From contig NZ_RAUX01000009.1 in NCBI RefSeq assembly GCF_013464485.1, forward strand, positions 98,831 to 162,830: a DNA stretch of 64,000 nucleotides. Reading direction: 5' to 3'. How positions within the stretch are numbered: the first letter of the stretch is position 1; each line of letters opens with the position of its first letter. The DNA is from Stenotrophomonas maltophilia (GTDB lineage Bacteria; Pseudomonadota; Gammaproteobacteria; Xanthomonadales; Xanthomonadaceae). The notes below the pieces were generated by a model. The model was not told the origin of the DNA and did not search any database. It saw nothing but the letters and a program-made list of their open reading frames with translations. A program made the position numbers and the translations under genes. Shown here one piece after another: positions 1 through 9,068 of this stretch.

Positions 1-249
1 ATCGGCTACTTCTGGAACATCATTTCCGGCGATGACCGGAAGGGCGTGTATTACGCCCATCACGGTGGTGTGCCGCGATCCCAGTGCTACATCCATATCC
101 TGCCGAAGCACGACCTGGGCATCTTCGTCATCACCAACCAGAGTGGTGACCAGACCGCGCATGCCCTGGAAACGGCCATCGAAGCGCTTGTCGAACGCAT
201 TGCTGCGCGGGCGCAGCTGGCGGATGACGGTACGCCACAACCACACTGA
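1..249 (+). CDS. Serine hydrolase / beta-lactamase-family protein, C-terminal end (partial)
   Basis: The frame is open from the left edge and stops at 247-249, giving the last 82 residues of a larger protein. The H-H-G-G stretch (about residues 20-23) followed by a strand ending in 'VITNQSG' resembles the third active-site strand (K/H-x-G) of class C beta-lactamase-like serine hydrolases and penicillin-binding-protein relatives. The catalytic S-x-x-K and Y-x-N motifs would lie upstream, outside the window, so the family call rests on this C-terminal motif alone. The next gene starts 10 bases downstream in the same direction, so the two may be co-transcribed. Confidence 0.6.
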   Translation: MGYFWNIISGDDRKGVYYAHHGGVPRSQCYIHILPKHDLGIFVITNQSGDQTAHALETAIEALVERIAARAQLADDGTPQPH

Positions 250-258
250 GGGTCTCCG

Positions 259-1086
259 ATGGGACGCTGGCTTCTCCTGGCGCTCACCGCGCTTCCAATC
301 ACGGCAAGCGCAATTGTCATCCGCGATGATGCCGACGACGCGCGGTATCGCATTGAGGCATCGGCGCTGCCGGCGCTGGCCGACATGCCAGGCGAGGGGC
401 ACGGCGTCCTCATCGCCCCAGGATGGGTGCTGACCGCGGCGCATGCGGCGCCGATGGAAGGGATGGGCGCAACTATTGCCATCAACGGGAAGAACTACGG
501 CGTTGATCGGGTTTTCCTGCATCCAGGCTTCAAGCGGATGCCGGATGCCTTGGGCAAGGAGGCCATTGCAACGGGGAATCCCTCGAAGATTCACGCGTTC
601 CTGGCTACGTCGGACGACATCGCGCTGATCAGGCTGGCGGCGCCGGCTGACGGCGTACCCCCGATGGCGCTCTATCGCGGCACGGACGAGCCCGGGCAGA
701 TCGCCGCGCTGGCAGGGAAGGGCGCCACCGGCAACGGCGCCATCGGGCTGGTACCGGGCGGGTCGCACCGCACGCTCCTTCGCCAGGCGTACAACGCCAT
801 CACCGGCGGCAATGAGCGCTATCTCTGGTACCGGTTCGATCCGCCACCGCAGGGCCTGCCACTGGAAGGCGTGCTCGGCAGCGGCGACAGCGGCGGCCCG
901 CTGATGATCGAGGATCACGGTGCCTGGACGCTGGTGGGCCTTGGTTCCTGGATCACTGCCGTTCCCGAACATGCACTTGAAGCAGGCTTCTATGGCCAGG
1001 TGGTCTACAACGTCCGTGTGTCCCGCTACACCGACTGGATCGAGGACGTGATGTGCCGCAACAGCGGCGCCTGCCGTCAGCCGTGA
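259..1086 (+). CDS. Secreted trypsin-like (S1 family) serine protease
   Basis: A 275-residue protein. It begins with a signal peptide (hydrophobic residues 4-19). The chymotrypsin-fold catalytic triad is visible: His in 'TAAHA' near residue 62, Asp in 'DDIALI' near residue 120, and Ser in 'GDSGGP' near residue 210. It is expected to act as an endopeptidase outside the cytoplasm or in the periplasm. It starts 10 bases after the preceding hydrolase gene. The length is typical of a single catalytic domain without a long pro-region. The substrate cannot be told. Confidence 0.85.
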   Translation: MGRWLLLALTALPITASAIVIRDDADDARYRIEASALPALADMPGEGHGVLIAPGWVLTAAHAAPMEGMGATIAINGKNYGVDRVFLHPGFKRMPDALGKEAIATGNPSKIHAFLATSDDIALIRLAAPADGVPPMALYRGTDEPGQIAALAGKGATGNGAIGLVPGGSHRTLLRQAYNAITGGNERYLWYRFDPPPQGLPLEGVLGSGDSGGPLMIEDHGAWTLVGLGSWITAVPEHALEAGFYGQVVYNVRVSRYTDWIEDVMCRNSGACRQP

Positions 1087-1115
1087 TGCACGGGATGGCA
1101 GGGGGTGTTTCAATT

Positions 1116-1134
1116 GCAAATGACTCGCATTACA
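1116..1134. promoter_or_regulatory. Putative Fur box upstream of the FecI-like sigma gene
   Basis: The core AATG-N5-CATT (1119-1131) reproduces the inner arms of the 19-bp Fur consensus, with 11 of 19 positions matching overall. It lies about 120 bases before the sigma-factor start, where iron repression of a FecI-type system is expected. It also argues against an earlier sigma start near 1053, which would put the operator inside the coding region. Confidence 0.6.
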
Positions 1135-1250
1135 CTTCGGCCACTCCCCCATTCTTGACGCCTGCCGGCGATGTCGGCAGTTCATCCGGCTACCTCAGTG
1201 ACGTTCACGCCCCTCCTGTTCCGATCGCAGCGCCCTGCAATGGAGGCACC

Positions 1251-1949
1251 GTGTCTGCGCTAGGGCGCGACACGGCGGAGGATGAAGATCACGCGGCCAC
1301 ATCGCCCGCAGCGGTTGCGCGCCCGGACGCAGACAGCCCCGCAGCCGGCGGCATCCTGGCCAAGGCCTATGCCCGCTGGCGTCGGCCGATACTGCGCAGC
1401 CTGACCCGTTTCAGGGGCGCCGCCGGCGATGGCGAAGACGCACTGCACGACGGCGCGGTGAAGTGGATCGCGGCGCATCCGGCACTCGACTCCTGCGACC
1501 AGCAGGGCGCCTATCTGCGCCGCACGGTGCTGAACACAGTAGCCGACCAGTACCGCGAGCATCATGCCGGACGCCGCCTGCAGACCCTGCCGCTGGCAGA
1601 CGCAGAGGAGGTCGGCCATTGCATGGCCAGCGATGAATCACAGTGCCCATTGCAGCTCGCCGCCCATCGGCAGCGCCTGCAGCGCCTGGCAGAAGCACTG
1701 GCTGAACTGCCGGAGCGTCAACGCGAAGCCTTCGTACTCTGCCGGTTCGATGGACTGACCCAGGGGGATGTAGCTGCCCGCATGCAGATTTCCAGGCGCA
1801 TGGTAGTCAAGCACCTGTCGCGCGCGGTGGCCTACTGCGAAGTGCGGGTACGCTATGCATCCCTGGCGCAGATGCAGGCACTGCATCGGCCCAGCGAGCC
1901 GGGCGAGGCGTTGGCGCCTGCCATTGATGCTGATCTTCCCTGCCGATGA
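1251..1949 (+). CDS. FecI-like ECF sigma-70 factor
   Basis: A 232-residue ECF sigma factor. Region 2 follows an N-terminal extension, and region 4 is seen in 'ELPERQREAFVLCRFDG' with a helix-turn-helix after it. The GTG at 1251 was chosen because GGAGG lies at 1242-1246 and because the frame upstream runs through the Fur box and into the protease gene. Its stop overlaps the ATG of the fecR-like gene (ATGA), the usual FecI/FecR arrangement. It should direct transcription of the TonB receptor gene downstream when a ferric-siderophore signal arrives. Iron repression through the upstream Fur box is inferred. Confidence 0.88.
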   Translation: MSALGRDTAEDEDHAATSPAAVARPDADSPAAGGILAKAYARWRRPILRSLTRFRGAAGDGEDALHDGAVKWIAAHPALDSCDQQGAYLRRTVLNTVADQYREHHAGRRLQTLPLADAEEVGHCMASDESQCPLQLAAHRQRLQRLAEALAELPERQREAFVLCRFDGLTQGDVAARMQISRRMVVKHLSRAVAYCEVRVRYASLAQMQALHRPSEPGEALAPAIDADLPCR

Positions 1950-2983
1950 CCGACATTCCTTCTGCCGCCGGTTTCGACCCGTTTGCCCTGCATGAGGCTG
2001 CTGCCGCATGGCTGGTGCGGCGGCAGGAGGCGGACTGGCAGACCGATGATGAGGCCGCCCTGCAGCAATGGCTGGACCAGAGCGAAGCACACCGGCAGGC
2101 TTACGCCGATGTGGCAAGAACCTGGCACGAGCTCGGTCAGCTGCCGCGCCCCGTGCTGGCCTCGGATCGCCCCGCAGGGCCCGCTCCGGCAGCAGCTTCG
2201 CCTCAACGGCGGGGTGGCGTGGCGCGGCGTGCCCGGTCCTGGCGTCTGCCACGCGCTGCGACGGCCGCGGCCGTGGCGGTGTTTGCCTTGGGCTGCGTCG
2301 GCTACGGGTGGTACACCGCACCCAGCTATGTACAGGACGTGGCCACGGGCGCTGGCGAGATCCGTGACCTGCAACTGCCTGACGGTACGCGGATCTCGCT
2401 CAATGCGCGCAGCACGCTGGCCGTGCATTTCTATCGATCCCGCCGTGAAGTGGTGCTCAGCCGGGGCGAGGCGTTCTTCGAGGTTGCCCCGGCTGCCGAC
2501 CGACCCTTCACCGTGGATGCCCAGCGCAGCCGGGTGACGGTGGTGGGCACCGCCTTCAACGTGCGCAACGGGTCGGACGAAGTACTGGTCAAGGTGCTGC
2601 ATGGGCACGTTCGGGTGCAGGCGGATCGTGTCCAAGGCACCGCGCCGGTCAGCCTGCATGCCGAACAGGGCCTGGCGGTGACCACGCTCACGGCGGCCTA
2701 TCGCCCCATCACCGCAAGCGCAGACAGCATCGGCGGCTGGCGCAACGGGCGCCTGGTGTTCCGGCGCACGCCGCTGGACGAGGTAGCGCAGGAGGTCGGG
2801 CAGTATCTGGGGCAGCCCGTCACGCTGGCCCAGCCAGGGCTGAAATTCCTGCCCGTCTCCGGGTACGCAGCCACCAACGCGCCTGCCACCTTCCTGGAGG
2901 CGCTGCCGGATCTGTTGCCGGTGCAGGTGACCCGCACCGCCCAGGGGGGGTACCGCATCGACGAACGGCCTGTGATCCGCTGA
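1946..2983 (+). CDS. FecR-like transmembrane anti-sigma factor
   Basis: A 345-residue inner-membrane protein. The N-terminal cytoplasmic part (residues 1-100) carries the 'AAAWLVRRQEADW' segment typical of FecR/DUF4880. One membrane span follows near 104-123. A periplasmic FecR domain contains 'LPDGTRISLNARS' and 'GEAFFEV', and the C-terminal part resembles the receptor-contacting domain. It overlaps the sigma gene by 4 bases. In this family the protein holds its partner sigma factor inactive until the STN domain of the cognate TonB receptor signals ligand uptake. The receptor gene is next downstream. Confidence 0.9.
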   Translation: MTDIPSAAGFDPFALHEAAAAWLVRRQEADWQTDDEAALQQWLDQSEAHRQAYADVARTWHELGQLPRPVLASDRPAGPAPAAASPQRRGGVARRARSWRLPRAATAAAVAVFALGCVGYGWYTAPSYVQDVATGAGEIRDLQLPDGTRISLNARSTLAVHFYRSRREVVLSRGEAFFEVAPAADRPFTVDAQRSRVTVVGTAFNVRNGSDEVLVKVLHGHVRVQADRVQGTAPVSLHAEQGLAVTTLTAAYRPITASADSIGGWRNGRLVFRRTPLDEVAQEVGQYLGQPVTLAQPGLKFLPVSGYAATNAPATFLEALPDLLPVQVTRTAQGGYRIDERPVIR

Positions 2984-3082
2984 CGCCGGAACGAAAATTT
3001 CTTCCGGCACGGGTTCCCACCCCAGCACTGTTTTCCGTTTACCCCAGTGAGGCCAGTGGTGGCCAAGCATGATGGAGCGGTA

Positions 3083-5548
3083 ATGGGGTACATGAAGATC
3101 AAGCGCGCACTTGTCGCCCGCGCGTTTTCCACGGGTGTACACGCCAAGCGGCTGCCGCTGCTCGCCCTGTGCATTTCCAGCGCGTTGGCAGCGCCGGCCA
3201 TCGCACAGGCGCAGCCGGCCGCGCGCATGCCGTTCAACATCCCGGCGCAACCGCTGGATGCGGCACTGCGCAGCTTTTCCGAGCAGTCCCGGCAGCAGGT
3301 ACTGTTCAGCGAGCCGGCGGTGGCCGGCCGCCGCGCTCCGGCATTGATCGGCAGTTACACGCCCCAGGAAGCACTGGCGCGCCTGCTGGAGGGCAGCGGA
3401 GTGCGCGTCAATGCCACCCGCCCCGGCGTGTTCACGCTGGCGCAGGAAGCGGCATCTCCTGGCCGCAGCAAGGACACCCAGACCACGCTGCAGACGATCA
3501 ACGTCACCGCCAACGCCCCCAGCGATGGCGCCTATACCGTGCGTGAGCTCAGCCTGGGCAAACTTGGCCAGAGCATCCGCCAGACCCCGCAATCGGTCAG
3601 CGTGATCACCCGTCAGCAGCTGGATGACCGCAACCTCACCACACTGGACGAGGCCCTGGCGCAGACCACCGGCGTGACCAAGTCCGCCCGCAACTTCGGC
3701 AACCACAAGTTCTCGATCCGCAGTTTCACCGTCGATGACAGCAACTACCTGGTCGACGGCGTGGCCGGCATCGTCTATGCCCCCGTAGGCTGGTTGCCCA
3801 TCGACACCGCCGTGCTGGAACGGGTAGAAGTGCTGCGCGGTGCCGGCGGCATGATGCTGGGCGCGGCCGACCCCAGCGGCGCGATCAACATGGTGCGCAA
3901 GCGCCCGCGCGACCAGGCCCATCTGGATCTGGCAGCCACCCTGGGCTCATGGGACAACTACCGCGTCGAGGTCGATGGTGGCGGCCCACTCAATGCTGCG
4001 GGCAGCGTACGCGGCCGACTGGTCGCCGCCTACCAGGACCGCGATTACTTCCAGCGCGGCACGTCGTCGAAGGCGCCGCTCGCCTATGGGGTGATCGATG
4101 CCGATCTGGGCGCGGACACGACGCTGACCTTCGGCCTGCGTCACCAGGCCAGTGACACCGACGGCTACTGGCTGTTCGGCCTGCCGCGCTACACCGACGG
4201 TGGCGCGCTGGACATCAAGCGTTCCACCTCGCTCATCCAGGACTGGAACCGACAGGAAGGCTCCGTCGACGAAGCGTTCGCAGAAGCAGAGCACCGCTTC
4301 AACGAGCGCTGGAAAGCGCGCCTGTCGGTGAACCGCACCGAGTCGGACCTTGACCAGCGCGTCGCAGTCCCGCTGGGAGGGGTGGACCGGGCCACCGGCA
4401 TCGGCTCGCGCTTCTACGACATCTATTTCAACCGCTCACGCGTACGCAGCGATGGCATCGACCTGCACACCACCGGCAGTTTCGATGCCTTCGGCCGCAG
4501 CCACCAGGTGCTGCTGGGCGCCATGTGGTCGCGCCAGCGTACCCGCCAGAGCTCGGCAGACCTGGGCATCGACGTGCCGATCGATGTCTACGCACCGGAT
4601 CACAGCGCCATTGCGCAGCCCATCCAGCCGGCGTGGGGCTGGGCGGAGAACGCCCGCGCCCAGCAGAGCGGCGTGTACAGCAATCTGCGCCTGCAGCTGG
4701 CGGAGCCGTTGCACCTCACGCTGGGTGGCCGGTTGAGCTGGGTGAAGTACCAGTCCAGCAATGGCTTCACCGGCGTCAAGAGCCGCGACTACGAACAGAA
4801 GCACGAATTCACCCCGTACGCCGGTCTTGTCTACGACCTGGGGCCGCAGTGGTCGGTCTACGCCAGCTACGCCGACACCTTCCAGCCGCAGAGCTCGTAC
4901 GTCACCTCGTCCGGCTCGGTGCTGGATCCGGCCATCGGGGCCAACTACGAAATGGGCGTGAAGGGTGAATTGAACGATGGACGCCTGAACCTCTCCGCTG
5001 CGGTGTTCTCCATCCGCAAGACCGGCAACGCGGTAGTGGACGAATCCGATCCGGGCAGCTGCCGCGGCTCCCTGGCATCGTCCGATTGCTACCGCAACGG
5101 CGGCAAACTGCGCAGCAAGGGCTTTGAGCTGGAAGCCAGCGGCGAGCTGGCGCCGGGCTGGCAGATGATGGCGGGCTATACCTACGTCACCAGCCGCGAC
5201 GATGAAGGCGCAACCATCAGCGCCGAGACGCCCCGCCACCTGCTGCGCCTGTCCACGTCGTACCAGCTGCCGGGCAGGTGGAACGCATTTTCGGTGGGCG
5301 GCGGCGTGTCGGCGCAGAGCAGCTATTCCTACCCGGCCTACGACGATCCGGACTGGCGCATGGGCGCAGCGGGACGTGCTGTGTGGGACCTGCGTGCAGG
5401 CTACCGGATCAATCCGCGCTGGAGCGTTGGCCTCAACGTGGCCAACCTGTTCGACACGCGCTATTACGCCATGCTCAGCCAGATCCGCCGGGGCAACTTC
5501 TTCGGTGAACCCCGCAACGTGATGCTGACGCTGCGCGGCTCGCTGTGA
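3083..5548 (+). CDS. TonB-dependent siderophore receptor with N-terminal STN signalling domain
   Basis: An outer-membrane receptor of about 821 residues. A signal peptide is followed by a secretin/TonB N-terminal (STN) domain ('FNIPAQPLDAALRSFSEQS'), a TonB box/plug region ('QTPQSVSVITRQQL', 'ERVEVLRGAGGMMLG') and a 22-strand barrel ending in a C-terminal aromatic-type segment. The STN domain is the mark of transducing receptors that work with a FecI/FecR pair, which sits just upstream. The ATG at 3083 is preferred: GGAG lies 5 bases upstream and it gives a better signal peptide than the GTG at 3047. The siderophore is unknown; the family suggests a ferric hydroxamate or citrate-like ligand. 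Confidence 0.9.
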   Translation: MGYMKIKRALVARAFSTGVHAKRLPLLALCISSALAAPAIAQAQPAARMPFNIPAQPLDAALRSFSEQSRQQVLFSEPAVAGRRAPALIGSYTPQEALARLLEGSGVRVNATRPGVFTLAQEAASPGRSKDTQTTLQTINVTANAPSDGAYTVRELSLGKLGQSIRQTPQSVSVITRQQLDDRNLTTLDEALAQTTGVTKSARNFGNHKFSIRSFTVDDSNYLVDGVAGIVYAPVGWLPIDTAVLERVEVLRGAGGMMLGAADPSGAINMVRKRPRDQAHLDLAATLGSWDNYRVEVDGGGPLNAAGSVRGRLVAAYQDRDYFQRGTSSKAPLAYGVIDADLGADTTLTFGLRHQASDTDGYWLFGLPRYTDGGALDIKRSTSLIQDWNRQEGSVDEAFAEAEHRFNERWKARLSVNRTESDLDQRVAVPLGGVDRATGIGSRFYDIYFNRSRVRSDGIDLHTTGSFDAFGRSHQVLLGAMWSRQRTRQSSADLGIDVPIDVYAPDHSAIAQPIQPAWGWAENARAQQSGVYSNLRLQLAEPLHLTLGGRLSWVKYQSSNGFTGVKSRDYEQKHEFTPYAGLVYDLGPQWSVYASYADTFQPQSSYVTSSGSVLDPAIGANYEMGVKGELNDGRLNLSAAVFSIRKTGNAVVDESDPGSCRGSLASSDCYRNGGKLRSKGFELEASGELAPGWQMMAGYTYVTSRDDEGATISAETPRHLLRLSTSYQLPGRWNAFSVGGGVSAQSSYSYPAYDDPDWRMGAAGRAVWDLRAGYRINPRWSVGLNVANLFDTRYYAMLSQIRRGNFFGEPRNVMLTLRGSL

Positions 5549-5594
5549 TCCTCAGCAAGCGGCGGTGCACCGGCAGGCCCGCCATGGGGACGGC

Positions 5595-7484
5595 ATGAAG
5601 GCAGGCTTCCGCCAGAGCATGTCGTGGCTGCACACCTGGTGCGGCCTTACCTGTGGCTGGCTGCTGTGCGCGATCTTTCTTACCGGCACGCTCAGCGTGT
5701 TCCGTGAGCCGATCACGCGCTGGATGGAGGCCGGCCCCGTGCCGGCTTCCGCGCCAGCGGTGGAAGCAGGTGTGCAGGCGGCACGTGCGCAGCAGTGGCT
5801 GGCCGCACACGCAGCCGACGCACGGGCATGGCAGATCCGTTGGGCCGCGCAACGCGGCTGGCCGCTGGAGCTTTCATGGGAGGGCCGCGACGGTACCTGG
5901 CATGAGCGCTGGGTGGATGCCGTAACGGGCAGGGCGCACCCTCCACCCCGTCTTCGGGAAACCGAAGGCGGGCGCCATTTCATGTCCTTCCATTACACCC
6001 TGCACGGCGGCATGGCTGGCTACTGGCTGGTCGGCTGGATCACGGCCTGCATGCTGCTGGCGTTGGTGTCCGGCGTCGTGGTGCACAAGCGCATCTTCAA
6101 GGACTTCTTCACCTTCCGCCCGGGCAAGGGCCAGCGTAGCTGGTTGGATGCGCACAACCTGAGCGCCGTGCTGACCCTGCCGTTCCTGTTCATGATCGGC
6201 TACACCGGGCTCGCATTCTTCTACAGCAGCTATCTGCCGTGGCCGGTGCACGCTGCCTATGGCGACGCGGATGACGCCTATGCGCGCTATGAAGCCGAGC
6301 TGGCACCAACGCAGCCGCCGCCGCCCTCCATCCTGGTATCCACCGCGCGACTGCCGGACCTGCCGCAGCTGCTGGCGCGCGCGCAGGCCACCGGCGGGCA
6401 ACCGCCGGCACTGATGGTGGTCCAGTCCCCCGGCACCGTGCACAGCGTGGTGGAGGTGATCGGCCGCAAACCCGAGGATGGTGCGGACAGGCATCTGCTG
6501 ACCGAGGCCAGCCGGGTGACGTTCGACGCTGCCAGTGGCGCGCTGTTGCAGCAGCACGGGGCGCACCCGCATGGCGTGGGCGCCGTGCAGGTTCACGAGA
6601 CGATCGAAGCGTTGCACAAGGCGGATTTCGGCGGCTGGCCGGTCAAATGGTTGTACTTCATCAGTGGCCTGCTGGGCACGGCGATGATCGCCATCGGTAC
6701 GTTGCTGTTCTCCGTCAAGCGGCGCAAGCGCAGCGAGCATGAGTTCGGCGCGGCAACGGCAGGCATCTATCGATGGGTGGAAGCATTCAATGTGGCGTCA
6801 CTGGCCGGCATCGCGCTGGCCAGCATTGCCTACTTCCACGTCAATCGCCTGCTGCCACTGGCGATGAGTGACCGCAGCGGCTGGGAGATACGTATCTTCC
6901 TGCTGGCCTGGGGGTTCACCGTGCTGCACGCCCTGTGGCGCCCGCCACGCCGGGCATGGATCGAGCAGCTGTGGCTCGCTGCGGCACTGTGCCTGGCATT
7001 GCCGCTGGTGAATCTGGCCAGCACCGGCCAGCATCTGGTGATGTACCTGCAGCGGGGGGCGTGGCAGCAGGCCGGCGTGGAGCTGACCGCGCTGGCATTC
7101 GGGCTGCTGCTGGCACGAATGGCGATGATGCTGCAGCGGCGCTGGCCGCAGGTGCAGGAGGCGCCACGCAATGCCAAGCCCGCGGAAGGACGGGGCGCCG
7201 GCTACCGCTGGCAGGTGGCGGGTCGCGTGCTGGCCGCCTCGGCCGGGGGCTACGCGTTCACCGCAGCAACCGCCACCGCACTGGCATTGGGGTTGCCTGC
7301 GCTGGCCGATGTACGGCCGGCAGTCTCGGTGCTGACCAGCTCGCTGCTTGGCTTCGTGCTGCTGGTGGCCGTGGGCGTGGGTGTGTTCAGTGCCCGCAGC
7401 CTGGGCAGGGTGTGGCTGGCATTGGCCATGGGTGGCGGCGCCATGGCGCTGTGCGTGGCAGGGTTGAGATCCGCATCAGCGTGA
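5595..7484 (+). CDS. PepSY-associated TM protein with C-terminal DUF3649-like module
   Basis: A 629-residue inner-membrane protein. It opens with the PepSY-TM signature ('WLHTWCGLTCGWLLCAIFLTG') and has further spans near residues 145-170, 205-225, 355-375 and 400-520. Proteins of this family (PiuB-like) sit beside TonB siderophore receptors and are thought to reduce or process ferric siderophores at the inner membrane. The last 95 residues form a separate two- to three-span unit resembling DUF3649, a gene that stands alone in the second iron locus of this window. The ATG at 5595 follows GGGGA; an upstream ATG at 5565 is possible. It lies 46 bases after the receptor gene. Confidence 0.82.
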   Translation: MKAGFRQSMSWLHTWCGLTCGWLLCAIFLTGTLSVFREPITRWMEAGPVPASAPAVEAGVQAARAQQWLAAHAADARAWQIRWAAQRGWPLELSWEGRDGTWHERWVDAVTGRAHPPPRLRETEGGRHFMSFHYTLHGGMAGYWLVGWITACMLLALVSGVVVHKRIFKDFFTFRPGKGQRSWLDAHNLSAVLTLPFLFMIGYTGLAFFYSSYLPWPVHAAYGDADDAYARYEAELAPTQPPPPSILVSTARLPDLPQLLARAQATGGQPPALMVVQSPGTVHSVVEVIGRKPEDGADRHLLTEASRVTFDAASGALLQQHGAHPHGVGAVQVHETIEALHKADFGGWPVKWLYFISGLLGTAMIAIGTLLFSVKRRKRSEHEFGAATAGIYRWVEAFNVASLAGIALASIAYFHVNRLLPLAMSDRSGWEIRIFLLAWGFTVLHALWRPPRRAWIEQLWLAAALCLALPLVNLASTGQHLVMYLQRGAWQQAGVELTALAFGLLLARMAMMLQRRWPQVQEAPRNAKPAEGRGAGYRWQVAGRVLAASAGGYAFTAATATALALGLPALADVRPAVSVLTSSLLGFVLLVAVGVGVFSARSLGRVWLALAMGGGAMALCVAGLRSASA

Positions 7485-7588
7485 CGCGTCACGTTGATGC
7501 GGATCGCGGGTGGGTGCGCATCATGTTCAATGACGCTTTCGGCGGCGCAATCTCAGCCGGTGCGACGGACGTTCGTATCTTTCTGCGC

Positions 7589-8062
7589 ATGACGTCCTCG
7601 TTCGACCTTCCCGCGTTCAACCTGGCCAGCCGGCGCTCCGGCTGGGTGCAGCGCGGCGGGCGCTGGGATCTGTGGTGGAATGGCCGTTCGGTGGCACACG
7701 TCGTGGCGCACCCCGTACTCGGCGTCCGCCTGTGCCTGGAGGCGCGCAGGATGTCACGGAGCAAGGTCGTCGCGGCGGCGAATGTACGCCAGGCCAAACG
7801 CTATGCCGAGCGCTGGTGCGCCGTTCGGCTTTGTCCCCAGTTGCGGCTGCGCGATGCGGTGGCACGGCTGGTGGATGCTGCGCCCGATGCGGGTCGCCCC
7901 ATGCCACCCCCGCTCACGCGCGAACAGCGGCAGCAGGCCCGGCGCCTGGCCGAAGCCGGGGCAGGGGAGATGGGGCGGATCAAGGAAGTGCTGGCACTGC
8001 GGCGGCCACCCATGGCGATGAACCCCGGGGTGCGTGGGCCCGGCCGAGCCTGGTGGGCCTAG
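7589..8062 (+). CDS. Hypothetical protein
   Basis: I do not recognise this protein. The frame encodes 157 residues from 7589 (179 from an alternative ATG at 7523, whose upstream region looks no better). It is basic and arginine-rich, has a 'RRSGWVQRGGRWDLWWNG' N-terminal motif rich in Trp, a helical middle and a tail 'TREQRQQARRLAEAG'. No signal peptide or membrane span is visible. Other frames are also open here because of the high GC, so the gene call itself is uncertain. Confidence 0.45.
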   Translation: MTSSFDLPAFNLASRRSGWVQRGGRWDLWWNGRSVAHVVAHPVLGVRLCLEARRMSRSKVVAAANVRQAKRYAERWCAVRLCPQLRLRDAVARLVDAAPDAGRPMPPPLTREQRQQARRLAEAGAGEMGRIKEVLALRRPPMAMNPGVRGPGRAWWA

Positions 8063-8113
8063 GTGCACGGCAACGCGCGTGCAACGGCGTTGGGGCTGCG
8101 CGGTGGCAGCGTC

Positions 8114-8881
8114 CTACCGTGCCCGTCCGGACTGCTTCAACGCCGCCTTGGTTCTGCGCAGCCAAACCGCATTGTGGTCGCGGGCAAAGCGGGACCAGTG
8201 CCTGGCATCGTGGATGATGCTGGTGAATACGCTTCGGGCCTGCTCGTGGTCATCTGCGTCCGTCTGGGCCAGCAACCACTCGGCATATCTGCATCGTGCA
8301 GCGGCATCGTTTCCGCACTGCACTGCGCGTTCGAATGCCGCACGGGTTCCCGGCGCCTTCGTCATTGCGAGTGCCTCGGCGTAAAGCAGGGTCTGTTCGG
8401 GCTTGCGGCGCAGGTCGGGGTGACGCGCAAACAGGTCATCCAGCGTTTCCACCGCCAGCGGGGCCTGTCCGGATTCAATCCGTGCGCGGGCAAGGCCGGT
8501 CAGAATGTAGGGGTCATCGCCCAGCGCCGAACTGGCTGCCTGCTCCAGCAGCGTCCTGGCTTCTTCGGCCTGCCCGTCGTCCAGCAGCGCCATGCCCAGG
8601 CGGATACGGTTCTGGAGTGTCGGCGTCCGCTCCAAGTCAGTACGTGCGTTCCGCAACGCCTTTCCAGGATTGATCAGCTGGTTCGCCGACCGGATGGCCT
8701 GGCTGGCCCCCCGCGAATGCCGGACGTCCGGCAGGTAGATCGCCAGGAAATAGACAATGCTGCCAAGCATCGGGAACGAGAAGAGAAGAATGAGCCAGTA
8801 GAGGCTCTGGCCGGAGCGGATGGCGTGCACGGCGAAGCAGATCGCAATCAGGACATGCAGTCCGATTCCAATGTAGGGCAT
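8114..8881 (-). CDS. Tetratricopeptide-repeat protein with N-terminal membrane anchor
   Basis: A 255-residue protein. Two hydrophobic spans (about residues 3-20 and 28-48) form a region like the phospholipase-D N-terminal membrane segment ('LLFSFPMLGSIVYFLAIY'). After it come helical repeats compatible with three to four TPR units ('AALLDDGQAEEARTLLEQAA', 'DPYILTGLARARIESG'). It is probably an inner-membrane scaffold with a cytoplasmic TPR domain, in the style of PLDc_N/TPR proteins of xanthomonads. It lies downstream of the methionine cluster in the same direction, but a gap of about 190 bases with a strong hairpin separates them. Confidence 0.75.
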   Translation of the reverse strand: MPYIGIGLHVLIAICFAVHAIRSGQSLYWLILLFSFPMLGSIVYFLAIYLPDVRHSRGASQAIRSANQLINPGKALRNARTDLERTPTLQNRIRLGMALLDDGQAEEARTLLEQAASSALGDDPYILTGLARARIESGQAPLAVETLDDLFARHPDLRRKPEQTLLYAEALAMTKAPGTRAAFERAVQCGNDAAARCRYAEWLLAQTDADDHEQARSVFTSIIHDARHWSRFARDHNAVWLRRTKAALKQSGRAR

Positions 8882-9001
8882 GTTGTTCCGGCGGGGCCTT
8901 CGGGGCTGGAACTATAGGGGGTGTCTGTGGACGCGGGAATGGGCATCCGCGACACCGGTGGAACGAACCGCAGTGATTGTGTCGTATACCGCATATTCAC
9001 C

Positions 9002-9026
9002 GGGCCGATGGCCTTGCCACCGGCCC
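9002..9026 (-). terminator. Hairpin downstream of the methionine synthase gene
   Basis: Arms 9002-9012 and 9016-9026 pair over 11 positions with one G-U wobble and a 3-base loop. It lies 43 bases past the stop of the minus-strand mesD-like gene. There is no clear T tract, so termination by this stem is likely but not certain. Confidence 0.5.
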
Positions 9027-9068
9027 AGTGCCAACAGCGCGCACCCGAACGGGAGGTGCTCTGAAGGG

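Noticed and set aside
2990-3046. Possible FecI-type promoter before the first TonB receptor
   Set aside because: GAAAATTT is suggestive of a -35, but I could not define a -10 at reliable spacing.
1853-3922. Long open minus-strand frame of almost 700 codons opposite the fecR and TonB receptor genes
   Set aside because: The plus-strand genes have clear domains; the antisense frame is Gly/Ala/Arg/His-rich without any motif, as expected opposite GC-rich coding DNA.
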